Shown here in pieces: positions 25,845 to 35,794 of a stretch of DNA of 64,000 bases; position 1 is the first letter of the stretch, and each line of letters opens with the position of its first letter. Position numbers and translations under genes: made by a program. The notes beneath the pieces were generated by a model. That model worked only from the letters and a program-made list of their open reading frames with translations. It had not been told where the DNA came from and did not search any database. This DNA is from Ruegeria aquimaris (GTDB lineage Bacteria > Pseudomonadota > Alphaproteobacteria > Rhodobacterales > Rhodobacteraceae). Location of the stretch: assembly GCF_025751555.1 (NCBI RefSeq), contig NZ_JAOWLB010000002.1, positions 248,001 through 312,000 of the forward strand. The letters run 5' to 3'.

Positions 25845-27323
25845 ATGACCTTTATTCTGGCGATCGACCAGGGCACCACTTCGAGCCGGGCGATCCTGTT
25901 CAATGGCGAGATGCGGCGGGTAGCGACCGCCCAACGCGAATTCACCCAGCATTTTCCCGAAGCGGGCTGGGTGGAACATGACGCCGAAGAGATCTGGCAA
26001 ACCACGGTCGAGGTCTGCCGCGAGGTGATCTCTGCTCAGGGGATCGGGCCCGAGCAGATCGCCGGGATCGGCATCACCAACCAGCGCGAAACCACCGTGG
26101 TCTGGGACAAGGCCAGCGGTGCGCCGGTGCATCGGGCCATCGTCTGGCAGGACCGGCGCACCGCCGCCATCTGCGAGCGCTTGCGCAATGCGGGCTGCGA
26201 GGACGACTTTACCGCGCAAACCGGCCTGCTGCTCGATCCGTATTTCTCGGGCACCAAGGTAAAATGGATCCTCGACACGGTGCCAGGCGCGCGCGACCGG
26301 GCCGCAGCGGGCGAGCTGTTGTTTGGCACCATCGACTCGTTCCTGATCTGGCGGCTGACCGGCGGGCGGGTGCACGCGAGTGATGCCACCAACGCCGCGC
26401 GGACGCTGATGTTCGATATCCATCAGGGCGAGTGGAGCAAAGACATCTGCGAGCTTCTCGACGTTCCGATGGCGATGCTGCCCGAGGTGCGCGATTGCGC
26501 CGCTGATTTCGGCACCACCGATCTGTTCGGCGGGCAGGTGCCGATCCTGGGCGTTGCGGGCGACCAGCAGGCAGCCACCATCGGTCAGGCCTGTTTCCAG
26601 CCCGGCATGATGAAATCCACCTATGGCACCGGCTGTTTCGCGCTGCTCAATACCGGAACACAGCCGGTCGCCTCGCAAAACCGGCTGCTGACGACCATCG
26701 CCTATCAGTTGGACGGCCAGCGCACCTATGCGCTGGAAGGGTCGATCTTCATCGCCGGGGCGGCGGTGCAGTGGCTGCGCGACGGGTTGGGGATCATCGA
26801 GAACGCGGCGCAGAGCGGCGAATTGGCCGCCCGCGCCGATCCGGCCCAGAATGTCATCCTGGTGCCCGCCTTCACCGGTCTTGGCGCCCCGTATTGGAAG
26901 CCCGATTGCCGCGGCGCCATGTTCGGGCTGACGCGCAATTCCGGCCCGGCCGAGTTCTGCAAGGCGGCACTGGAAAGCGTGGCCTATCAGACCCGCGACC
27001 TGTGGGAGGCGATGCAGGGCGACTGGGGCGCGGATGCGGATGTGATCCTGCGTGTCGATGGCGGCATGAGCGCGTCCGACTGGGCAATGCAGGGCCTTGC
27101 CGACCGTCTGGGTGCACCGGTGGACCGCCCGGTGATGCAGGAGACAACGGCGCTGGGCGCGGCCTGGCTGGCTGGGATGAAGGCGGGGATCTACCCCGAT
27201 CAGGCAGGCTTTGCCGCGACCTGGGCGCTGGACGCCCGGTTCACCCCAAAGATGGTCGAGGGCGACCGCGAAGCCGCCTATCGCCGCTGGAAAGCGGCGG
27301 TTGCGGCGGCGATGATGGTCTAG
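25845..27323 (+). CDS. glpK: Glycerol kinase GlpK
   Basis: 492 residues, FGGY family, with GGGGCGGAGA before the ATG. Motifs: [17 protein letters not shown] (ATP site), [41 protein letters not shown]-type STYGTGC, and [11 protein letters not shown]. Phosphorylates glycerol to glycerol-3-phosphate. No glycerol facilitator or GlpD gene is adjacent. The stop codon overlaps that of the convergent monooxygenase gene over a shared CTAG. Confidence 0.95.
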   Translation: MTFILAIDQGTTSSRAILFNGEMRRVATAQREFTQHFPEAGWVEHDAEEIWQTTVEVCREVISAQGIGPEQIAGIGITNQRETTVVWDKASGAPVHRAIVWQDRRTAAICERLRNAGCEDDFTAQTGLLLDPYFSGTKVKWILDTVPGARDRAAAGELLFGTIDSFLIWRLTGGRVHASDATNAARTLMFDIHQGEWSKDICELLDVPMAMLPEVRDCAADFGTTDLFGGQVPILGVAGDQQAATIGQACFQPGMMKSTYGTGCFALLNTGTQPVASQNRLLTTIAYQLDGQRTYALEGSIFIAGAAVQWLRDGLGIIENAAQSGELAARADPAQNVILVPAFTGLGAPYWKPDCRGAMFGLTRNSGPAEFCKAALESVAYQTRDLWEAMQGDWGADADVILRVDGGMSASDWAMQGLADRLGAPVDRPVMQETTALGAAWLAGMKAGIYPDQAGFAATWALDARFTPKMVEGDREAAYRRWKAAVAAAMMV

Positions 27324-28579
27324 GCTGGTATCCGCGCGCCTTGGGCGATGGTCCGGGGGCGCGCGTTCAACTCTTCGATCGAGAACCCGGCAATGGATTT
27401 GTATCTGGCCGCATGCGCGGCCAGTTCAGCGCGGGGGATCACCGTGTCGATATCGTCGAATTCGCCGCCGCACAGATCCTCGACCCGTTGCAGCACCCCG
27501 TCCGGTCCGCCGCCCGCCCGATTGGCCTGGCCAACGGCGGTGGTCACCGGGCGGACTTCGGCCTCATAGGCCGCCAGAGCCTTGGGCGTTATCCCATGCT
27601 CCAGCAGCCGGGCACCGATGATGCGGGCATCCAGAATCGCCTGGCTGGCCCCGTTGGACCCCACCGGATAGGTGGGATGCGCCGCATCGCCCATCAGAGT
27701 CACCGAACCGTCGGTCCAGCTGGGCAGCGGGTCGCGGTCGACCATCGGATATTCATAGACCACCTCGGCCCCTTGGATCAGCGCGGGAACGTCGATCCAG
27801 TCGAACCGCCAATCGGCGAAATCCGGCAGGAAATCACTGATATCGGCGGCACGGTTCCAGTCTTCTTTTTTCCACGCGGCGTCCAAGGGGAAGCGCTTCT
27901 CGGCGATCCAGTTCATCTCGACCATGCCGTCGCTGTCAGGGTCCGAGATCGGATAAGACACCAGCCGCAGGTCGTCATGGCCGATCATTGCCATGGCGCC
28001 GCCACCGAAATATGCAGGCGCCCGGGTGGTGGCGCGCCACAAGACGCGCCCGTTCCAGATCGGCTCGCCCTCGTCCGGGTACATCTGCGCCCTGAGCGCC
28101 GAATGGATACCGTCGGCGGCGATCAGCAACCGCCCCTCGATCCGGCGCCCATCGCTCAGGATCAGTATGGCGCCCTCTGGCCCGGTTTCGAGCCCCGCCG
28201 CGCGGGCGCCCGTCACCACGCAATCCGCCCCTGCCCGCGCAATCAGCGCCTCATACAGCATCATCTGCAAGGCGCCGCGATGCACCGAATATTGCGGCCA
28301 GGTATAGCCTGCCCAGGTGCCGCGCGGCTCTTCCCAGATGGTCTTGCCCAGTTTCGAGTAGAAACCCAATTGGCGCGTCCGCACCCCGATCCGGTCCAGC
28401 TCCGCTTCCAGCCCCATGTCGAGCAATTCGCGCACCGCATTGGGTTGCAGGTTGATCCCCACCCCCATCGGGCGCAGCACCGCCGTCGCCTCGTAGATGC
28501 GGAACGGTACCCCGATCTGATGTAGTGTCAGCCCCAGGCTGAGCCCTGCGACACCGGCACCGGCGATCAATACGGTCAT
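27320..28579 (-). CDS. FAD-dependent monooxygenase, PhzS / 3-hydroxybenzoate hydroxylase-like
   Basis: 419 residues from the ATG at 28579, preceded by GAGAAGG. Rossmann motif [15 protein letters not shown] (3-17), the DG motif [10 protein letters not shown], and the FAD-binding [22 protein letters not shown] at about 290-311, characteristic of the group A flavoprotein hydroxylases usually labelled flavin-dependent oxidoreductase. The aromatic substrate is not known. Single-gene unit between glpK and yaaA. Confidence 0.88.
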   Translation of the reverse strand: MTVLIAGAGVAGLSLGLTLHQIGVPFRIYEATAVLRPMGVGINLQPNAVRELLDMGLEAELDRIGVRTRQLGFYSKLGKTIWEEPRGTWAGYTWPQYSVHRGALQMMLYEALIARAGADCVVTGARAAGLETGPEGAILILSDGRRIEGRLLIAADGIHSALRAQMYPDEGEPIWNGRVLWRATTRAPAYFGGGAMAMIGHDDLRLVSYPISDPDSDGMVEMNWIAEKRFPLDAAWKKEDWNRAADISDFLPDFADWRFDWIDVPALIQGAEVVYEYPMVDRDPLPSWTDGSVTLMGDAAHPTYPVGSNGASQAILDARIIGARLLEHGITPKALAAYEAEVRPVTTAVGQANRAGGGPDGVLQRVEDLCGGEFDDIDTVIPRAELAAHAARYKSIAGFSIEELNARPRTIAQGARIPA

Positions 28580-28640
28580 GGCCTTCTCCCTCTCTCGTGG
28601 CGACAGACTGCCCGGTGCCACGCGAGAGGTCGAGAGGAAA

Positions 28641-29411
28641 TCAGCCCTGATAGGGGCGCAGGAATACCGGTTTGTCAGGTTCGGACAAGTCAGCGTTGTA
28701 CTGGTATCCGCCGCTGTCGAACTCGCTCAGCGCCTGTGGATCGGTCAGGCGGCGTTGCACGATATAGCGGGCCATCGCCCCGCGCGCCTTCTTGGCGTAG
28801 AAACTGACGATCTTGGGCGCGCCGCCCTTGTCCTCCATGAACACCGGCGTGATCACGCGCAGTTTCAGTGCCTTGGGATCCACGGCGCCGAAATACTCCT
28901 GGCTGGCGCAGTTGACCAGCACATCGGTGCCGATCGCTTCGGCCTGCGCGTTCAGCGTTCGGGATAGCTGGTCCCCCCAATAATCATAGAGAGAGGTCCC
29001 CCGACGCGTCTTCAACCGGCTGCCCATTTCCAGCCGATAGGCCTGGATCGCATCCAGCGGGCGCAACAGGCCGTAAAGCCCCGACAGGATGCGCAGGTGC
29101 TGCTGCGCCCATTCCATTTCTTCGGGGTCGAGCGAGGTCGCCTCGAGCCCTTGATAGGTGTCCCCGGCAAAGGCCAGCGCGGCAGGGCGGGTCACATCAG
29201 CACCGGGCGTATCGGCGAATTCGCGGAACCTGTCACGGTTGAGCCGGGCCAGATCGTCGCTCAGCCCCATCAGTTTCTTGAGATCGCCCAGCGTCAGGTT
29301 GCGCGCAGTCTTGGCCAGCCGCACCGCATCGTCCTGAAAGGCGGGTTCGGTCGCTGCAACGTCGCGCTCCGCCCAATCCAGCCGCTTGGCCGGAGAGATC
29401 ACCACCAGCAT
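28641..29411 (-). CDS. yaaA: Peroxide stress protein YaaA
   Basis: 256 residues from the ATG at 29411 (MLVVISPAKRLDW). Family landmarks: LMGLSDDLARLNRDR, FAGDTYQGL, HLRILSGLYGLLRPLD, EMGSRLKT and VNCASQEYF. YaaA proteins lower free intracellular iron and protect DNA from Fenton chemistry under H2O2 stress, and have a DNA-binding fold. It starts 33 bases downstream of the recQ stop codon on the same strand, so co-transcription with recQ is likely. Confidence 0.93.
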   Translation of the reverse strand: MLVVISPAKRLDWAERDVAATEPAFQDDAVRLAKTARNLTLGDLKKLMGLSDDLARLNRDRFREFADTPGADVTRPAALAFAGDTYQGLEATSLDPEEMEWAQQHLRILSGLYGLLRPLDAIQAYRLEMGSRLKTRRGTSLYDYWGDQLSRTLNAQAEAIGTDVLVNCASQEYFGAVDPKALKLRVITPVFMEDKGGAPKIVSFYAKKARGAMARYIVQRRLTDPQALSEFDSGGYQYNADLSEPDKPVFLRPYQG

Positions 29412-29444
29412 GTCCTGCCCCCTCATCCCTGGTCTTGGACGTAT

Positions 29445-31484
29445 CTAGGTCGTCTGGCCCAGCACGTCCAGAAAGGCCTCACCAAAACGTTCCCAGCGCC
29501 GATCACCCAGCAGCGCCTCCAACCCGTGCCGGTCGTCGGGCCGCATCTGCGCCACCTTGGCCAGTTGCGATGCCGAACAGCTGAGCGGCTTGTCGATTCC
29601 GTCGGGGCCGCGCGCCAGATCGGCCTGTGCCGCCAGCAGCCGGTCATAGATGTTGCCGGTCTGCCGACCAGCCAGCTTGCGGCGGGCGGGGTGCAGGGCC
29701 TCGGCGGCACCGCTCACCACCTCCAGGAACAAGGCGCCGTAACGCTCCAGCTTCTTGGCGCCGATGCCGCCGATGCGGGCCATCTGGTCCAGCGTCGCGG
29801 GGCGCTTCTCGGCGATCTCGATCAGGGTGCGGTCGGGAAAGATCACATAAGCCGGGACCCGCGCCGCCTCGGCCAGCGCGCGGCGCTTGGCCTTGAGCGC
29901 GGACAGCAGCGGCACGTCTTCGTCGTTGACCATTGCCTTGACCGCCGGACGCCGCGCCGCCTTGCGCACGGTATCCTTGCGCAACTCAATTTCGGCCTCG
30001 CCGCGCAGGATTGGCAGCGCCGCCTCGGTCATCCGCAACGCGCCATGGCGTTCGGGATCAGGGCGCACCAGGTCGCGGCCCATCATCTGGCGAAAGATCG
30101 CCTGCCACTGGGCGCGGTTCCATTCGGTGCCAACGCCGTAGGTGGGCAACTGGTCATGGCGGCGTTCGCGGATCTTGTCGGTCTGGTTGCCCAGCAGGAT
30201 GTCGATCAGATGGGTCGCGCCGAACCATTCCTCGGTCCGCAGCATCGCCGACAAAGCCATGCGCACGGCGGTGGTTCCATCAAAGCGCTCTGCCGGGCTG
30301 TCACACAGATCGCATTTGCCGCAACTGACCTCGGTCTCGCCAAAGTAACCCAGCAGGGTCTGGCGACGGCAGGTCAGCGCCTCGGCCAGCCCCAGAAGCG
30401 CATTCAGCCGGGCATGGTCGGCGGCGCGGCGCTCGGGCGGGGCCAGTCCCTCGTCGATCTGGCTGCGGCGCAGGCGGATGTCATCGGGACCGTAGAGCGT
30501 CAGCGTCTCGGCTGGCCCACCATCGCGCCCGGCGCGGCCGATCTCCTGATAATAGGCCTCGATGGATTTCGGCAGATCGGCATGGGCGACCCAGCGGATA
30601 TCGGGCTTGTCGATGCCCATGCCAAAGGCGACCGTCGCCACCACGATCAGCCCATCCTCGCGGGCAAAGCAGGTCTCGACGATGCGGCGGTCCTCGGCCT
30701 CCATGCCGCCGTGATAATGACAGGCGCTGTGGCCGTCCTCGCGCAGGGCCTGCGCCAGTGTCTCTGTCTTGGCGCGGGTGCCGCAATAGACAATGCCCGA
30801 CTGTCCGCGCCGGGCGCCCGCGAATTCCAGGATCTGGCGGCGCGGGCTGTCCTTGGCGGCAAAGGCAAGGTGGATATTGGGCCGGTCGAACCCGCGCAGA
30901 AAGCTGCGCGGTTCCTCGCCGTCGAACAGTTTCGCGATGATCTCGGCCTGGGTCTCGGCATCCGCCGTGGCGGTAAAGGCGGCCAGCGGCACGCCCAGTG
31001 CGCGGCGCAGCTCTCCTATACGCAGGTAGTCGGGTCGGAAATCATGGCCCCACTGGCTGACGCAATGGGCCTCGTCCACCGCGATCAGGCTGACCCCGAT
31101 CCGCCGCAGCATCCCCATCGCCGCGCCCGAGGCGAGCCGTTCGGGCGCCATGTAAAGCAACTTCAGCCGCCCCGCCTCCAGCGCCTGCCAGACCGCCTCG
31201 GTCTCCTCAGACGTATTGCCCGAGGTCAGCGCCCCCGCCTCGACACCCGCCTCCTGCAAGCCGCGTACCTGGTCGCGCATCAGGGCGATCAGCGGCGAGA
31301 TCACCACCGTCACCCCCTCGCGCATCAGTGCCGGCAGCTGGAAGCAAAGCGATTTGCCGCCCCCCGTGGGCATGATCGCCAGCACGTTCTCGCCCTCGGC
31401 CACGGCCCGCGCGATCTCTTCCTGCCCGGGACGGAAGGCATCGAATCCAAACACATCTCGCAACAGCGGTGCGGCGTCGAACAT
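29445..31484 (-). CDS. recQ: ATP-dependent DNA helicase RecQ
   Basis: 679 residues. Helicase motifs: FGFDAFRPGQEEI (motif 0), PTGGGKSLCFQLPAL (Walker A), VDEAHCVSQWGHDFRPDY (DEAH and aromatic loop), and YYQEIGRAGRDG (motif VI). A zinc-binding CGKCDLC at about 390, RQC domain and one HRDC domain (about 520-600, TLDQMARIGGIGAKKLERYG) follow; about 75 further residues at the C-terminus look like another HRDC-type helical segment. 3'-5' helicase in recombination repair and fork restart. Confidence 0.95.
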   Translation of the reverse strand: MFDAAPLLRDVFGFDAFRPGQEEIARAVAEGENVLAIMPTGGGKSLCFQLPALMREGVTVVISPLIALMRDQVRGLQEAGVEAGALTSGNTSEETEAVWQALEAGRLKLLYMAPERLASGAAMGMLRRIGVSLIAVDEAHCVSQWGHDFRPDYLRIGELRRALGVPLAAFTATADAETQAEIIAKLFDGEEPRSFLRGFDRPNIHLAFAAKDSPRRQILEFAGARRGQSGIVYCGTRAKTETLAQALREDGHSACHYHGGMEAEDRRIVETCFAREDGLIVVATVAFGMGIDKPDIRWVAHADLPKSIEAYYQEIGRAGRDGGPAETLTLYGPDDIRLRRSQIDEGLAPPERRAADHARLNALLGLAEALTCRRQTLLGYFGETEVSCGKCDLCDSPAERFDGTTAVRMALSAMLRTEEWFGATHLIDILLGNQTDKIRERRHDQLPTYGVGTEWNRAQWQAIFRQMMGRDLVRPDPERHGALRMTEAALPILRGEAEIELRKDTVRKAARRPAVKAMVNDEDVPLLSALKAKRRALAEAARVPAYVIFPDRTLIEIAEKRPATLDQMARIGGIGAKKLERYGALFLEVVSGAAEALHPARRKLAGRQTGNIYDRLLAAQADLARGPDGIDKPLSCSASQLAKVAQMRPDDRHGLEALLGDRRWERFGEAFLDVLGQTT

Positions 31485-31765
31485 CTTTGGGGTGGCCTGT
31501 CCTGTTTCTGCGCTCTGCCCTTTGGCGCCACCTTACACGCGCGGAGGCGCCGGAAACAATAGCACCGGCGCCGGTCTTCTTCTGTTCGATAACAACTGCC
31601 GTGTTGCGTTGAGCAAACGATCTTCAGCAGAGAAGCCAATTGTCTTTCACGCGGCGGATTCAACAAGAGAGCCCATTTTCCGGATGCTGCGATCCGAATG
31701 AATGTCCGGTGTGGTGGAACGGACAGATGTCCGCTCTGTAGTTCCTGTGAAGAATTGGCGAACTG
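31485..31765. other. Intergenic region with a long hairpin between VOC and recQ genes
   Basis: No gene recognised. GGCGCCGG (31546-31553) pairs with CCGGCGCC (31565-31572) across an 11-base loop. No good T-run on either side, so the terminator role for the upstream VOC gene is weak. From about 31570 to 31765 the sequence is visibly less GC-rich than the neighbouring genes. Confidence 0.45.
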
Positions 31766-32533
31766 CTAGAAAGTGTCGGTCTGCTTGACGCCGAGAGTAA
31801 ACCGGGCGCCGCACGGGTCACACAGGATGGGGTTATGGGCTTGGACGGAGTCATTCACCTCTACAGAAGCCGGTCGTGCCCCTTTGGTTTCAGCAGCACG
31901 GGACGCATCGGAGGTTGAAGAAACCTTGATGCACGGGATCCAAGCTGCGTTTGAACCGGGTCGCCAAGTCGCGGCATGTTGGATTGCAACAAGATCACCC
32001 CAAGGCCCGAGGAGAGTGACACGGTCCTTGTCCCGCTCGGGAGAAACCTGCCATCCGAAGAGTTCGACGTAGAACGCCTGCGGAAAGTCATTCCCGTTAC
32101 TGACATACACTTCAGGACCGAACTGCCGCTGCGGCACAGGGAAGCTGTGCCGGGACAGCGAAATCCCCACCAGAGCACCAAGCGGATCGCGGACGAGTGC
32201 GTTGCGCCCGACACCCGGCACCTCGAACGGCTCCCGAACTACCTTGCCTCCGAGCGTGTCGACGCGCTTGGCCGCCGCATCCACGTCGGGGACCTCGATA
32301 TAAGCAATCCAACCATTTTCCTGCTCCGGAGGCGTCTCGACCAACCCGGCGCCCGCTTCGTCACCGGATAGGGCAAGAACAAAATCCTTCTCACCGCCAC
32401 CCCAGGCAAAATCCGATGCCCGCTCGACTTCATACGTCCAGTTGGCGACCTGCTGGTAGAACGCCATCGAACACGCCCTGTCCGATGTGAAAAGGTCATG
32501 CCATACGATCCGACCCGCTTTCGACTGCATCAT
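31766..32533 (-). CDS. VOC (glyoxalase/bleomycin-resistance) family protein, two domains
   Basis: 255 residues from the ATG at 32533; AGGAGG lies 7 bases upstream, embedded in the last codons of rsgA. Two VOC modules: the first (about 5-125) begins GRIVWHDLFTSDRACSMAFYQQV and contains the paired-beta segment IEVPDVDAAAKRVDTLGGKV; the second (about 135-250) begins GPEVYVSNGNDFPQAFYVELFGW. No function can be assigned beyond small-molecule binding or metal-dependent chemistry. Translationally coupled to rsgA. Confidence 0.85.
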   Translation of the reverse strand: MMQSKAGRIVWHDLFTSDRACSMAFYQQVANWTYEVERASDFAWGGGEKDFVLALSGDEAGAGLVETPPEQENGWIAYIEVPDVDAAAKRVDTLGGKVVREPFEVPGVGRNALVRDPLGALVGISLSRHSFPVPQRQFGPEVYVSNGNDFPQAFYVELFGWQVSPERDKDRVTLLGPWGDLVAIQHAATWRPGSNAAWIPCIKVSSTSDASRAAETKGARPASVEVNDSVQAHNPILCDPCGARFTLGVKQTDTF

Positions 32534-32537
32534 CGCC

Positions 32538-33620
32538 TTACCTCCTGACATCTTTGAGCTTTTTGATACCGCGAACCATCTTGCCAAACGCCTTGTCGCG
32601 CGACCTGCGTTCCGCAAGGCTCGCGGAATTGAACGCGTCTTCAGCCATGAGCTTGCGCCATCTGCCAAGCCGACCTGCATCGAGAGCGCCCTGGTCAATC
32701 GCCTTCAGAACAGCGCATCCCGGCTCGGTCTCGTGCTGGCAGTCCTTGAACCGACACCGCGCAGCCAACCCCTGCACATCGGAAAAGAGATCATTGATCC
32801 CTTCAGCTGCATCGGTGAGCTGCAATTCCCGCATGCCCGGAGTGTCCAGGATCAGGCAGCCATTGGGCATCGCATGAAGCTCGCGCCGCGTCGTCGTATG
32901 CCGACCCTTTGCGTCGTCCTCGCGAATGGTCTGGGTTGCAATGGACTGGCTCTCGAGCAACGCATTGGCCAACGTCGATTTACCGACACCAGATGAGCCG
33001 AGGAACGCCACCGTCTTGCCCGGCTTGCACCACCGGGTCAGTTCTGTCCGGGGCGCGTCTCCGCGGGCGTCAAGTGCGACCACGTCGATCATGTCCGATA
33101 CCGCGCGGGCCGCGTCGATGTAGCTTTGCGGGTTCGTCACGAGATCGGTCTTGGTGACGACGATGACGGGCGCCATCCGTGCTTCCAACGCCAGGGCGGC
33201 ATAGCGTTCCAGCCGGGCCACCTTGAAGTCCTGATTACAGGAGGTGACGATAAAGGCCGTATCAATGTTCGCCGCGATCAGTTGTTCCTGCCGGTCAGTT
33301 CCGGGCGCACGCCGCTTGATGAGACTCGTGCGCTCGAGAACCCGACTGGATCGCGGGCGCGAAGAATCCAGCATGAGCCAGTCCCCGACAGTTACATCGT
33401 CTCTGGGCGGGAATGTCGTATCGATGCCGTCACCGAGGGCGTGCAGCCCATTGCGATGCACTTCGACAACGCGAACAGGAGGGGTTGCCGACAGTTCTTC
33501 TACGCTGATCTGCTGGGCAAAAAACGGTTGCCATCCCAGTGCCTGAAGAGGACTGAGGTCGGCGTGTGTTCCGGCGTCGGAGGCGCGACGCGGAAGGAAG
33601 TCAGAGTAATCCCTTATCAC
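32538..33620 (-). CDS. rsgA: Ribosome small-subunit-dependent GTPase RsgA
   Basis: 360 residues. Circularly permuted GTPase order is visible: OB-fold N-terminus, then G4 VVTKTDL, then G1 GSSGVGKST, then G3 DTPGMRE, followed by a zinc knuckle CRFKDCQHETEPGC. RsgA checks late 30S subunit maturation. The neighbourhood is loosely packed compared with the rest of the window and the gene may be a later arrival here. Confidence 0.93.
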   Translation of the reverse strand: MIRDYSDFLPRRASDAGTHADLSPLQALGWQPFFAQQISVEELSATPPVRVVEVHRNGLHALGDGIDTTFPPRDDVTVGDWLMLDSSRPRSSRVLERTSLIKRRAPGTDRQEQLIAANIDTAFIVTSCNQDFKVARLERYAALALEARMAPVIVVTKTDLVTNPQSYIDAARAVSDMIDVVALDARGDAPRTELTRWCKPGKTVAFLGSSGVGKSTLANALLESQSIATQTIREDDAKGRHTTTRRELHAMPNGCLILDTPGMRELQLTDAAEGINDLFSDVQGLAARCRFKDCQHETEPGCAVLKAIDQGALDAGRLGRWRKLMAEDAFNSASLAERRSRDKAFGKMVRGIKKLKDVRR

Positions 33621-34013
33621 GGGGTGTCACTTTCATGTCTCTGGCCCAGGTCAGATTTGGGCGCTGATGGTAGGAAATGAGCCTGCACACCAAACATGTC
33701 CGTCAGCTATAAAGTGACGGTGTTGCTTCAGATGTTGGATGTGCTCCGGGAGGCGCGCCGCCTCCCTTCCTTACCGGGACATGAAATCTCCATTTCAGAT
33801 GCTGTGCATATAGGATGAACACGAGCACAAGCCAACAGTTGACGGCTGATTTGGAGCCCTTCTTCAGTTATCGTGGCGGCCATTCGGCCGGAAAAAGGGT
33901 ATGTCAACTCCGTCCCGCAACCTCACACTATGCCCACGGCGCAGCAAAGGTCGGTAGTCGCCAAGGGGTGGATTGGCCGTCAGGCCAAGAGAGAGCAGCG
34001 CCCCCGGACCCGC
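33621..34013. other. 393-base stretch without a gene
   Basis: No credible ORF, tRNA or known RNA is seen. It contains a hairpin GGGAGGCG (33748-33755) / CGCCTCCC (33759-33766) with a 3-base loop but without a T-run. Part of the region (33640-33900) has lower GC than the surrounding genes. The rsgA promoter should lie near 33621-33720. Confidence 0.55.
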
Positions 34014-34301
34014 TCAATAGAACAGTGCCGCGTTGTTGATCAGCACGATGCGCAGTGCCATAATCGCCAGCAGCACCACCAGCGGGGTCAGGTCGAGCCC
34101 GCCCATCGGCGGCAATATCCGGCGGATCGGGCCATAGATCGGCTCCAGCACCCGGTTCAGCCCGTACCAGATCTGCGCCACCAGTTGCTGGCGCATGTTC
34201 AGCACCTGGAAATTGATCAGCCAGCTCATGATCACATGCGCCAGGATAAAGAACCAGACCACATCAAGGATCAGCATCAGGATTTGAAACAGCGACTGCA
34301 T
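34014..34301 (-). CDS. YggT family membrane protein
   Basis: 95 residues from the ATG at 34301 (GGAGG 6 bases upstream). Two hydrophobic segments (about 3-29 and 70-92) flank the YggT core RVLEPIYGPIRRILPPMGGLDLTPLVVLL, which is strongly diagnostic. The family is an integral-membrane one linked to cell-division and osmotic functions; the exact role is unknown. Divergent from the MFS gene. Confidence 0.9.
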   Translation of the reverse strand: MQSLFQILMLILDVVWFFILAHVIMSWLINFQVLNMRQQLVAQIWYGLNRVLEPIYGPIRRILPPMGGLDLTPLVVLLAIMALRIVLINNAALFY

Positions 34302-34429
34302 GGGGCCTCCTTGTTCGCCGACCGAAATGAGACCTAAGAGCAGCAAGCAAAAGACGCAAGTCCCAAGGAAAAGCTTGCCTAACCGCCAGAGCGCCCGCCA
34401 TAACCGAGAAAAGAGGCAGGGGAACGGAA

Positions 34430-35794
34430 ATGGCAACGATTTCGGCGCGCAAGCGGATCTGGGGCTGGTACTTCTTCGACTGGGCCAGCCAGCCATATCA
34501 TACGCTGCTGGTCACTTTTGTCTTTAGCCCGTTCTTCGCGGCGGTGGCGGCCGATTTCTTCATGGGCCAAGGCATGGAAACCGAGGCCGCCAAGGCGCAG
34601 GCACAGGTGGTCTGGTCGCAATGCCTTACCATCACCGGGTTGATCATCGGCTTCGGCGCACCCTTCCTGGGGGCGATGGCCGATATCTCAGGTCGGCGCA
34701 TGACCTGGATCACCCTGTTCTGCGGCATGTATGTCGTCGGCGCCTGGGGCCTTTGGTACATGGACCCGGCGGGCAGCAACCTGTGGTGGATGATGGCAAG
34801 CTTCGGGCTGGGCTTCATCGGTGCCGAATATGCTCTCATCTTCATCAACGCACAGCTGCCTTCGCTTGGAACCAAGGAAGAGGTGGGCAAGATCTCGGGG
34901 TCTGGCTTTGCCTTTGGTTATCTCGGCGGGGTCGTGGCGCTGTTCATCATGCTCTTGCTGTTCGTCGAACAGGCAAACGGCAAGACGCTGATCGGGCTTG
35001 CCCCGGTTCTGGGCCTCGATGCGGCCACGCGCGAAGGAACCCGCTCGGTCGGTCCATTCACGGCGCTCTGGTTCGTGGTCTTCATGATCCCCTACTTCCT
35101 GTGGGTACGCGAACCCGCGGTCGGTGGGCGGCGTGGTAGATTTGCCGAGGCGGTTGCCCTGGTTGTGCGATCGGTCAGGAACCTGCGCCATCGGGGCAGC
35201 CTGGCCAGCTATCTTGCCTCCTCCATGTTCTATCGCGATGCGCTCAACGGCCTCTACGGGTTCGGGGGCGTCTACGCGCGTCTGGTTCTGGGTTGGGAAA
35301 TCACGCTGATCGGTGTCTTCGGGATCATTGCGGCGATATCCGCTGCGCTGTTCAGCTGGCTTGGCGGGCTGGCCGACCGGAAATATGGACCCAAGCCCGT
35401 GATTATCTGGTCGATCCTGATTCTGATCCTGGTCTGCGCCACGATCGTTGGCATGGACCGCCACCAGGTCTTCGGCATTCCGTTCGCCGAGGGATCGAAG
35501 CTGCCCGACGGTATCTTCTTCTTCTGCGGCGTCCTGATCGGCGGCTTTGGTGGCATCCTGCAAGCGGCCAGCCGCTCGATGATGGTGCGTCACACCGCGC
35601 CGGACGCACCAACCGAAAGCTTCGGGCTCTACGGTCTCTCAGGCCGGGCGACCGCCTTTCTCGCGCCCGCGCTGATCGGCGCGGCGACCGCCGCGACAGG
35701 CAGTGCGCGCTTGGGGGTTTCACCGGTCGTGGGCTTGTTTATTGTAGGGTTGATCCTGTTGCTATGGGTCAATCCGAAAGGAGACCAGAGTTAG
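34430..35794 (+). CDS. MFS transporter, UMF1 (Atg22-like) family
   Basis: 454 residues with about 12 TM helices. The N-terminus GWYFFDWASQPYHTLLVTFVFSPFF is the hallmark of bacterial members of the Vacuole effluxer Atg22-like/UMF1 family. A loop motif GRRMTWIT follows helix 2 or 3. Substrate unknown (amino-acid export in the yeast relative). Its stop TAG overlaps the GTG start of mepA by one base (TAGTG). Confidence 0.9.
   Translation: MATISARKRIWGWYFFDWASQPYHTLLVTFVFSPFFAAVAADFFMGQGMETEAAKAQAQVVWSQCLTITGLIIGFGAPFLGAMADISGRRMTWITLFCGMYVVGAWGLWYMDPAGSNLWWMMASFGLGFIGAEYALIFINAQLPSLGTKEEVGKISGSGFAFGYLGGVVALFIMLLLFVEQANGKTLIGLAPVLGLDAATREGTRSVGPFTALWFVVFMIPYFLWVREPAVGGRRGRFAEAVALVVRSVRNLRHRGSLASYLASSMFYRDALNGLYGFGGVYARLVLGWEITLIGVFGIIAAISAALFSWLGGLADRKYGPKPVIIWSILILILVCATIVGMDRHQVFGIPFAEGSKLPDGIFFFCGVLIGGFGGILQAASRSMMVRHTAPDAPTESFGLYGLSGRATAFLAPALIGAATAATGSARLGVSPVVGLFIVGLILLLWVNPKGDQS

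Noticed and set aside
26771-28525. 584-codon open frame on the plus strand
   Set aside because: Out-of-frame with glpK and antisense to the flavin monooxygenase; no ribosome binding site or recognisable domain.
29097-31562. 821-codon open frame on the plus strand
   Set aside because: Lies antisense to recQ and yaaA; high-GC codon bias keeps this frame open by chance.
33621-34013. tRNA or defence gene in the gene-free stretch
   Set aside because: No cloverleaf arms or TTCGA-type T-loop in a suitable frame, and no ORF with recognisable motifs.
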